From the NCBI GenBank assembly GCA_958417755.1, contig CATZDY010000005.1:1-50492 (forward strand): 50,492 nucleotides of DNA. Direction: 5' to 3'. The notes beneath the pieces are model-generated. The model had not been told where the DNA came from, searched no databases, and saw only the letters and a program-made list of their open reading frames with translations. The position numbers were made by a program, and so were the translations under genes. This document shows, one piece after another, positions 17,840 to 24,837 of the stretch. How positions within the stretch are numbered: the stretch's first letter is position 1; each line of letters opens with the position of its first letter. Source of the stretch: an uncultured Peptococcaceae bacterium. Lineage in GTDB: Bacteria > Bacillota > Desulfotomaculia > Desulfotomaculales > Desulfocucumaceae.

Positions 17840-20080
17840 TTACTCCTGCTCCTGCTTTGTAAAGACCAGCTCTTCAAAATCTTCCACACATAAAGGTTTG
17901 GAAAATACATATCCTTGGGCAATATCGCATTGCACTTGCCGTAAAAATTCCAGCTGGGGAATGGTTTCCACCCCTTCAGCCACAGTATTCATATACAGTT
18001 TTTGGGCCAACTCCACCACGGATTCAATCACCTGCTTGTCCTGGGTATTTTGCTCCAATTGGGCATCAAGAAACATTTGATCCATTTTCAACGTATCCAC
18101 AGTGACGTTTTTTAAGAGATTCACAGTGGAAGAATGGCTGCTAAAATCATCCAAGGAGCATCGGAAGCCCAGGGCATGGATTTGATTGATGACTTTGTGC
18201 AGTTGTTCTAAATTCTCAAATATTTGGGTTTTAGCTAACTCAATTTCTAACAAATGGCTGGGAATAGAGTATTTCTCCTGAATGGTTTTGTAGCAGTCCA
18301 AAAAATCCGGTTTATTGATATGCATGCGGGAGAGATTAACAGATAAGGGCCAAGGCCTTATCCCTTGATCCAGCCATTTGCGCAACAGTTTACAAACTTC
18401 TTCAAACACATAGAGATCCAATTGAGTGATAAAGCCGTTCTTTTCAAAGAGGGGAATGAAATCATTGGGCAAAATTAAGCCGCGCTCTGGATCCTGCCAC
18501 CGCACCAAGGCTTCAGCCCCCACCACAGTGTTTTTTTGCAGCTCCACTTTAGGCTGGAGGTAAATCACGAATTCTTGGTTTGCCAAGGCTTCTGCCATGC
18601 GATTTTCCATTTTCTTTTCCCCTACCAATTGAAGATGTTCTGATTCATTGTAAAAAGAACAGGTACAAAGCCCGGGGCTTGGGATATTTTTATTGTTTTT
18701 CCGGGCTAGATTGGCCCGGTCCTGCATGGTGATAAAATCCATGGTAGGGTCAGAAATGGGGAAAACCCCGCAATCAAAGGAAAGAATATATGGGGGTCCC
18801 CAAGCTTCACAGGGAGTGTTGATTTCCTGGGCCAGGCTTTCCAAACGTTCCCTGAGCTTGTTTTTCTGGTCATTGTGCAGCAGGAGGTAAAAAATATCAG
18901 CTGCTATGCGGGCTACATATTCTTCCTTTTGCAGCTGCCTTTGGATGACATCATGAACATGCTTTAAGACCCCATCCCCTGCTTTGCTGCCATAGATGTG
19001 GTTGAGCAATTTAAATTGGCGGATATCCAAGGACACCAAGGCATGGGTATTGTTTCCCTGGACAGGCAATGTGGATTGCATGAAGTTTGCAAAATAAGCT
19101 CCACTTAAGCCCTGGGTTACGGGATCCCTTTGGGCTAGGTTTACCAATTGCCCTTTGGTCCTTTGTTGCCGCCTGATAAGCACCAAGAGGAGACCCATAA
19201 AGAATCCAATGGTAATGACAGCAAGGAAGCGGAGGATTGTGAGCAATCCAGGGCTTTGGCTTTTGAGAGCATTTTCCGGGGTTACGGAAAACAGATACCA
19301 ATCCCCCTGGTCCAAAGGGGTAAAATACACAACCCTGGCCGGAGCATTGGAAAAATCAATGGTAATATGGCCCTGTTGGCCTGTTTGTAAAGCTTGTTGT
19401 ATCCCCTCCAAGGCTCCATGGCCATTGACAGCGCCTTTTTTGGCAAGCATGCTAAAAAAGTTCTGACTATTTTCAGCAGCTGTCCCTTGGTCTGGCTGGA
19501 TTAAAATGGCGCCCTGTTGATCAGTGATAAAGGCAAAGGATTCCTGTTGGGGCAGCATTTTTTGCATAAAATTTGGATTTACAAAGGCAACAATTCCCCC
19601 TAGTAAGGTATTTTGTTGGTATAAAGGTATGGCTAAGACCAATATCTCTTGGCTGTTCACATTGTCTTTGGCCAGCACCTTTTTGCCTTGCAGCAGGGGC
19701 TGAAGGGCAAAAAGCTGGGATGCTGTCATGGTTTGTTGATCCGTGGTGCGCAATAGGCCCTCAGCATTCATAATCCCCAACTGGAGATAAGGGGCTTCTT
19801 GGGCTTTGGCTTGTAAATAAGTCTCCCTTTGGGCTTGGTCCAACAAAAGATAGGTTTCTCCCAGGGTCTTTAAATGGTCAAAGGCTGTTTTGACCTGCTG
19901 GTTTACCAGCAGCCCTAAGTTGGTGGCTCGTTCTTCCTGATATTGTTGTTGCTCTTGTGCCAGCATCCGGTGGAGCTGATTCAAAAGGATAGGCAGCAGA
20001 ACAAGCAGTATGATGGTGAAGCCTGCCAAGATGGGGATATAGATAGGGTATTTGAAGGTTGTTTTTTGAGGCAAAGGCAT
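17840..20080 (-). CDS. membrane GGDEF-EAL protein with degenerate GGDEF
   Basis: A protein of 746 residues. A transmembrane helix (about 15-35) precedes an extracellular sensor of about 230 residues that looks like a Cache-type domain, then a second helix (about 285-305). The GGDEF domain follows, with its signature degraded to AADIF, so cyclic-di-GMP synthesis is unlikely. The C-terminal EAL domain keeps EALVRW, SVNLSR, the DD pair, KMD and AEGVE, but its loop-6 motif reads DFSSHSST instead of DFGTGYSS, and ELTES is ELAKT. Phosphodiesterase activity is therefore doubtful, and a binding or receptor role is possible. The start at the ATG at 20080 fits GGAG eight bases upstream; the longer frame adds 73 residues without membrane or domain pattern. 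It is transcribed convergently with the YdeI remnant. Confidence 0.9.
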   Translation of the reverse strand: MPLPQKTTFKYPIYIPILAGFTIILLVLLPILLNQLHRMLAQEQQQYQEERATNLGLLVNQQVKTAFDHLKTLGETYLLLDQAQRETYLQAKAQEAPYLQLGIMNAEGLLRTTDQQTMTASQLFALQPLLQGKKVLAKDNVNSQEILVLAIPLYQQNTLLGGIVAFVNPNFMQKMLPQQESFAFITDQQGAILIQPDQGTAAENSQNFFSMLAKKGAVNGHGALEGIQQALQTGQQGHITIDFSNAPARVVYFTPLDQGDWYLFSVTPENALKSQSPGLLTILRFLAVITIGFFMGLLLVLIRRQQRTKGQLVNLAQRDPVTQGLSGAYFANFMQSTLPVQGNNTHALVSLDIRQFKLLNHIYGSKAGDGVLKHVHDVIQRQLQKEEYVARIAADIFYLLLHNDQKNKLRERLESLAQEINTPCEAWGPPYILSFDCGVFPISDPTMDFITMQDRANLARKNNKNIPSPGLCTCSFYNESEHLQLVGEKKMENRMAEALANQEFVIYLQPKVELQKNTVVGAEALVRWQDPERGLILPNDFIPLFEKNGFITQLDLYVFEEVCKLLRKWLDQGIRPWPLSVNLSRMHINKPDFLDCYKTIQEKYSIPSHLLEIELAKTQIFENLEQLHKVINQIHALGFRCSLDDFSSHSSTVNLLKNVTVDTLKMDQMFLDAQLEQNTQDKQVIESVVELAQKLYMNTVAEGVETIPQLEFLRQVQCDIAQGYVFSKPLCVEDFEELVFTKQEQE

Positions 20081-20627
20081 GGGGCATTCTCCGTTTCTTT
20101 TGGGTACTTGTTTCTTGTTTGCAAGAAGGAACAAGAAGAGATTTTTGGGCAAACTTAGCTGAAAAGGTTGATTTTTATTCTGTAAAAGTGTGTTTTTGTG
20201 CTGCTCTTTGGCTTTGGGTTGTAGGGGGGAAAAAGAGCATGAAAAATTTATTTTGTGTGTAATGTAATATTGTGAAAAGAAGTGGAAGATACCGGGCAAT
20301 CAAATAGAAGGATTGATTTTAAAAGGGATTTTTTGTTATCTTGGCCCATATCTTTTTTATGAGATAAGAGAATATAATTTGCCTCCCCAGATTGCCTTTG
20401 TACCAAAGAAAGATATGAAATTTGGTTTCATTCTAGCTTAGAACAAAAGTTTATGCAAGACTTTCCCTAGGCTGGGGGGAGAATTTTTAGGGAATATTGG
20501 ATGTGTGAAAGTGCTGTTGTTTTTTTAGTGAACACGGCTTTTGCCCGTGGCTTGAAACCACAAACTAAGTTCCTAAAAAACCAAAAAAGGAGAGGGGCTT
20601 AGGTTTTATACAGTTGTCGTAGATTTT

Positions 20628-20641
20628 ACATTTGTAAATGT
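20628..20641. promoter_or_regulatory. inverted repeat before TetR gene
   Basis: ACATTT-GT-AAATGT lies 60 bases before the tetR-like start, in an AT-rich promoter-like region. TetR proteins bind such palindromes, so this is a candidate operator. Confidence 0.4.
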
Positions 20642-20700
20642 TCTAACATTATGATAAACTGACAAAAACAAATGAAATATATCGAAAAAAGAAGGATGAT

Positions 20701-21309
20701 ATGGAAAAACAAATTACAGAAAAGCAAACCAAAGAAAATCCCATTGCCCTTCGTTCTAAAAAGGCCTTAGCCCAAGCTTTGATGGGGCTGATGGAAGAAC
20801 GTCCTTACGCCAAAATCACCATTTCCGATATCACATTCCGGGCAGGATTGGTCAGGCAAACATTCTATACAAACTTTTCCGTTAAGGACGATATTATCAA
20901 GTATATGTTAAACGAGTTGTTTTTTGTTTTAAAAGAAGAGTCCCAACAAAAGGGTTGTGATACCCGGGCTATGTTACAGGTGTATTATACATATTGGGAA
21001 AACCATGCGAAATTCTTGCGCCTTCTCTTTGACAACCGGATCGGTTACTTGTTTTTGTTTAAAAACCGGGAATACCACATGGAAGGTGTGCTTGATGAGA
21101 AAATGCAGTATGTGCCAACTGAGGAAAGACCTTATATTTGTGCTGTGGCTGCGGGGTTTTCCTATGAATTGCTGCGGCAGTGGATAGGGGATGGTTGCCA
21201 ATGGTCAGCAAAACAATTGACTGCCTTTGCCTATAGATTGTTGCATGGCTGGGATGCGCAAAAGGAACAGGTTTTGGATAGTGGAACAAGGGTTGGGGAA
21301 CTTTTGTGA
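20701..21309 (+). CDS. TetR-family transcriptional regulator
   Basis: A protein of 202 residues. The N-terminal helix-turn-helix reads KITISDITFRAGLVRQTFYTNFSVKDDII, the typical TetR/AcrR pattern ending in the FYxxF helix. The remaining 140 residues form the ligand-binding and dimerising domain, rich in aromatic residues. The ATG follows AAGGATGAT. A radical SAM gene begins 370 bases downstream beyond a terminator, so it is not co-transcribed but may be the target. It is divergent from the GGDEF-EAL gene, which shares the 600-base upstream region. Confidence 0.88.
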   Translation: MEKQITEKQTKENPIALRSKKALAQALMGLMEERPYAKITISDITFRAGLVRQTFYTNFSVKDDIIKYMLNELFFVLKEESQQKGCDTRAMLQVYYTYWENHAKFLRLLFDNRIGYLFLFKNREYHMEGVLDEKMQYVPTEERPYICAVAAGFSYELLRQWIGDGCQWSAKQLTAFAYRLLHGWDAQKEQVLDSGTRVGELL

Positions 21310-21332
21310 TGTGCAAAGAACCCCTGGGAAAT

Positions 21333-21361
21333 AAAGCAGAGGGCATCAAAGATCTGCTTTT
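21333..21361 (+). terminator. intrinsic terminator
   Basis: An 8-bp stem AAAGCAGA / TCTGCTTT with a 12-base loop ends in a T run, 24 bases after the tetR-like stop. Confidence 0.75.
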
Positions 21362-21680
21362 GCTTGGTTCTCATCAACTGGTTGGTTGGATGACAGGGAA
21401 AAGGGCCTGGTTTTTTGCTGCTGGGTACTCTTGTGAAGCTGGGGCATAATGCTTTGGCATAGGAGGGTATATCATTTGCCTGGCAGCAAATAATGGAGGA
21501 AAAGCTAGCCCAACATATATCAGCCAATGGATTAGGGAATCAAAGAGTAAGCAAAATTGCCAAGGAAAAAGCAGTTTAGGAGAAATTTAACGAATATTTC
21601 GATATCTTTCTTGGTTCACTTGGTTTGTTTACAGGGACAAAATCCAAGAGTTTGGATTGGAATAAAAGGAGGAGATAGAC

Positions 21681-23042
21681 ATGACAGTAAAAGACAAGGT
21701 AACCTCAATGGTACTGAAACAATTGCTGCAATATGCCAGTGGAAATCCAGAAAAGAATGTGCCCAAATTGCTGGATTGGTTGGATCGTTTTGATAAGGAT
21801 GGCGTCTTTCAAGGGCAAAGCACAGCCATCCGCAGCGCTTTGGCGGATCCCAACAATGTTTGGGCCCGTTTTGTCTATAGCTTATATACGGATTTGGATG
21901 ACAATGTGCGCAAGAAATTGCTTGAGAATTTGCTCATCCAAGCTTCTATTGTGGGGGTCAAGCGTCAGCGGGATTGCCAGGGGAAATATGGATGTAACAT
22001 TCCCTGGGCCATTTTAATGGATCCCACTTCTGCCTGTAATTTGCACTGCACTGGTTGCTGGGCAGCTGAATATGGCAATCAGCTCAACATGGATTACGAG
22101 AGCTTGGATAAGATCATCCGGCAGGGCAAAGACTTGGGGATTTATATGTATATTTATTCTGGCGGCGAGCCTTTGGTACGCAAAGAGGATATTCTTACAT
22201 TGTGTAAAGTGCATGATGACTGCACTTTTTTGGCTTTTACCAATGCTACCCTCATTGATGAAGCCTTTGCTGACGCCATGTTGACAGTAAAAAATTTCAT
22301 TCCGGCCATTAGTGTGGAAGGTTTTGAGGAAGAAACTGACTCCCGGCGGGGTAAAGGCACATATCAAAAGGTGATCCGGGCCATGGGGGTGCTCAAAGAA
22401 CGGCGTTTGCCCTTTGGGGTTTCCTGCTGCTATACCAGCAAAAATTGTGAAACCATTGGCAGTGAGGCTTATTTTGATGATATGCTGGAACGGGGGGCTA
22501 AGTTTGCCTGGTTTTTTACTTACATGCCTGTGGGCAAGGATGCTGTGCCTGATTTGATGGTAAGCCCAGAGCAAAGGGCTTTCATGTACCGGCAAATCCG
22601 CAAATTCAGGGAAACCAAGCCCATTTTTACCATGGATTTTTGGAATGACGGCGAGTATGTGGGAGGCTGTATTGCCGGAGGCCGTTGTTACCTGCATATC
22701 AATGCCAATGGTGATGTGGAACCTTGTGCTTTTATCCATTATGCGGACAGCAACATCCATGAGACTTCTCTGTTGGATGCTTTGCGTTCTCCCCTCTTTA
22801 TAGCCTATAACCAAGGACAGCCTTTTAACCATAACCATTTGCGCCCTTGTCCCCTGCTGGATAACCCCCAATGTTTGCAAGACATGGTAGAACGATCCGG
22901 CGCCCATTCCACTGACCTGGTTGCCCCGGAGGATGTGCACGAGCTTTGCGGCAAGTGTGAGCTTGCAGCGAAAAATTGGGCCTCTGTGGCGGACCATTTG
23001 TGGGAAACCTGTGAACATTGGGAATACGACCACTCCCGGTAG
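21681..23042 (+). CDS. radical SAM/SPASM protein
   Basis: A protein of 453 residues. The first 110 are a helical N-terminal domain. The radical SAM core begins at about 120 with the cluster motif CNLHCTGCW (CxxxCxxC), followed by the SAM-contacting YSGGEPL. The C-terminal region has further cysteines in a SPASM-like pattern: GGCIAGGRCYLHINANGDVEPC, then CPLLDNPQC and LCGKC. Auxiliary Fe-S clusters of this kind occur in enzymes that modify peptides or other substrates by radical chemistry, but no precursor peptide is visible nearby and the substrate is unknown. The start ATG follows AAAGGAGGAG by six bases. It is monocistronic, with a strong terminator at 23133. Confidence 0.9.
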   Translation: MTVKDKVTSMVLKQLLQYASGNPEKNVPKLLDWLDRFDKDGVFQGQSTAIRSALADPNNVWARFVYSLYTDLDDNVRKKLLENLLIQASIVGVKRQRDCQGKYGCNIPWAILMDPTSACNLHCTGCWAAEYGNQLNMDYESLDKIIRQGKDLGIYMYIYSGGEPLVRKEDILTLCKVHDDCTFLAFTNATLIDEAFADAMLTVKNFIPAISVEGFEEETDSRRGKGTYQKVIRAMGVLKERRLPFGVSCCYTSKNCETIGSEAYFDDMLERGAKFAWFFTYMPVGKDAVPDLMVSPEQRAFMYRQIRKFRETKPIFTMDFWNDGEYVGGCIAGGRCYLHINANGDVEPCAFIHYADSNIHETSLLDALRSPLFIAYNQGQPFNHNHLRPCPLLDNPQCLQDMVERSGAHSTDLVAPEDVHELCGKCELAAKNWASVADHLWETCEHWEYDHSR

Positions 23043-23132
23043 AGATTTCCTATTTGCTGGATAAAAGCCTATTTTGAACCATAAAAGGATAAGGAGGTAG
23101 CGTATTTGTCCGGGGAAGACATAATAAGCAGA

Positions 23133-23189
23133 CCAAAAGTCCCCTTCTAAGAAAAGCGTGGCTGATAGAGGGGGACTTTTGGTTTTTTT
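23133..23189 (+). terminator. strong intrinsic terminator
   Basis: A 12-bp perfect stem CCAAAAGTCCCC / GGGGACTTTTGG with a loop of about 26 bases is followed by seven T. Confidence 0.9.
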
Positions 23190-23345
23190 ATTCACCCCAA
23201 ACCATTATTGCTCAAGTGTTTGGTGAATGAAAAGGAGGCATCAAATGGAGCGCTAGAGGTTTTTTGCAGGCAGGACAGATTATCTCAAAGCTTTTGAGCA
23301 TATTCAATATGTACTTGCAGTATTGAAATAAAGGCAGGGAATTGT

Positions 23346-23537
23346 ATGGAACAAGATAAATGGATAGGAGAATGTCTGTTTGCAGAAATAAAACAGTTGA
23401 ACATCAGGGAAGCTGCGGAGTTAAAAAATGTTCCTCTATACTGTCCAAAGGGAAGGCAGGAAACACCAAGCATCCTACTACAACTAAATATATCAATGCG
23501 CAAAGAAGCCAAAGACAAGAAGCCGATAACACGCTGA
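23346..23537 (+). pseudogene. degenerate cysteine-rich KTR-type small protein
   Basis: The 63-codon frame resembles the small cysteine-rich KTR proteins common in Bacillota: MEQDKWI at the start, LNIREAAELKN, PLYCPKGRQET, then NISMRKEA near the end. The family's two CxxC pairs are lost. The first lies out of frame, where a neighbouring frame reads VCRNKT, implying two compensating indels, and the second reads CPKG. Zinc binding is therefore unlikely. Such genes often sit in conjugative or integrative elements. The last codons run into the terminator at 23521. Confidence 0.5.
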
Positions 23538-23567
23538 ACATAAAAGCAGTTATCGGCTCTTGATTTT
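23521..23567 (+). terminator. intrinsic terminator
   Basis: A 10-bp perfect stem AGCCGATAAC / GTTATCGGCT is followed within a few bases by TTTTT. The 5' arm overlaps the end of the KTR-like frame. Confidence 0.75.
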
Positions 23568-23736
23568 TCGTATATGGAACTGTTATTAGGCAGCTGATGT
23601 GCCCAGCGGTAGCAAGGAGGTATCGCTGGGTCCATTTGCATTGCTACCATTGATTGTATAGCCAAATCACAAAATGGCTTTGTTTTCTAACCCCTGGTTT
23701 TTCCTTTTGGAGTTATTGTAAATAAGGATAAGAGAG

Positions 23737-24837
23737 TTAAGGGGTGTTTTGGTTAAGCAAGGGCACCACCTGTTCTTTCCATAGCTGTATCATGCGGTCA
23801 ACTGTAGCTGTGGTATAATCCGTATCATCGTGTACATTCACGTATTGTTCTGCGGGAATCCGTTTGGCCTGGATTTCCGGGGGAATGTATACCTCCCGGA
23901 TGGGGGTGGCAAATCCCTTGGCCAGACCCAATTGTCCCTCATCACTGAAGATATATTCCCGCACCAAGGCTGCGGCATAGGGGTGGGGTGCCTTGGCATT
24001 GATGATGGTGGTATAGCCGCTGCGTATGGTGCCATCCGAAGGTATGAGGGCTGTGAAATTTCCGTTGGTATGGATTTTCAAAGCTAGCTCTCGGTAATGC
24101 AGTGCATTGAAATCCCAGAGGCAGGCCACAGGAATTTGGTTTTCCGCAATGCGGGTAGGGCTATTATCCCCCTTATCCAACCGTCCCTGGGCGGCGATTT
24201 CTTTCCAAAAATCAATGCCTGGCTGCAAATCCTGGGCACTGCCCCCCTGGGAAAGGGCAGTGGCATAGACAGCATGTTGGGCTTGGGAGGAAGACATCAC
24301 ATCTCCCAAAGAAATCATATAATCCCCGGTGCGCAAATCTTGCCACGAGCTGGGAGCTTTGTCCACCAAATCATTGTTGATTAAAAAGGCCATGGTCCCT
24401 GTGTAGCTGATGATCCAGTGTCCTTCATCATCCTTGGCCCAGGAAGGGATTTCATCCCAATAGGAAGTTTTATAGGCCAGGGTAAGGCCCTGTTCTTTGG
24501 CTTTGATGCCGTATTCTTTGCCCACATCCCCTATGTCCTTGGTAGGCGTATTTTTTTCCGCTTCAAAGAGGGCCAGCTCTTCCGCTGAGCTCATATCAAA
24601 ATCCGTATGCCTCAGGTGGTAGCGCTTTTCCAAGGTGCTCCACATGTCTCCCCAATTGACCCAAGTATCCGGCATGGCTAGGGAATTGATATAGGGCTCT
24701 TTGGCTGCCCGGCGGTTCAGTTCTTCCAAGGATAGTGCGTTGAGATCTGGAGTGTTATGGTTTGTCTCACAGGCGCACAAAAGCAGAAGAAAACCAGATA
24801 ACAGCAGCAAGATTAAGGGGTTTTTATATGGATGTAT
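23737..24837 (-). CDS. solute-binding lipoprotein (ABC type), probable AUA start
   Basis: A periplasmic-binding-protein-like lipoprotein of about 366 residues with a hydrophobic signal and lipobox LLCAC. The mature part has the two-lobe pattern of the iron/polyamine (type 2) binding proteins: WDEIPSW, YTGTMAFLINNDLV, APSSWQDL and FSDEGQ. No permease or ATPase gene is near, so it may present a ligand to a sensor instead of a transporter. Its start is odd. A strong AAGGAGGG site lies seven bases before an AUA codon (24835-24837), which would give the basic n-region MHPYKNP. The first standard start, TTG at 24810, has no ribosome site and yields a signal without positive charge. The gene overlaps the end of the upstream EAL gene by 14 bases if AUA is used, so the two form one operon. 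Confidence 0.8.
   Translation of the reverse strand: MHPYKNPLILLLLSGFLLLLCACETNHNTPDLNALSLEELNRRAAKEPYINSLAMPDTWVNWGDMWSTLEKRYHLRHTDFDMSSAEELALFEAEKNTPTKDIGDVGKEYGIKAKEQGLTLAYKTSYWDEIPSWAKDDEGHWIISYTGTMAFLINNDLVDKAPSSWQDLRTGDYMISLGDVMSSSQAQHAVYATALSQGGSAQDLQPGIDFWKEIAAQGRLDKGDNSPTRIAENQIPVACLWDFNALHYRELALKIHTNGNFTALIPSDGTIRSGYTTIINAKAPHPYAAALVREYIFSDEGQLGLAKGFATPIREVYIPPEIQAKRIPAEQYVNVHDDTDYTTATVDRMIQLWKEQVVPLLNQNTP

Noticed and set aside
22014..23195. 393-codon minus-strand frame opposite the radical SAM gene
   Set aside because: It is a shadow of the radical SAM gene, with no ribosome site and no protein pattern.
23285..23665. 126-codon minus-strand protein
   Set aside because: The plus strand carries a KTR-like gene remnant with its own terminator; the minus frame has no ribosome site or pattern.
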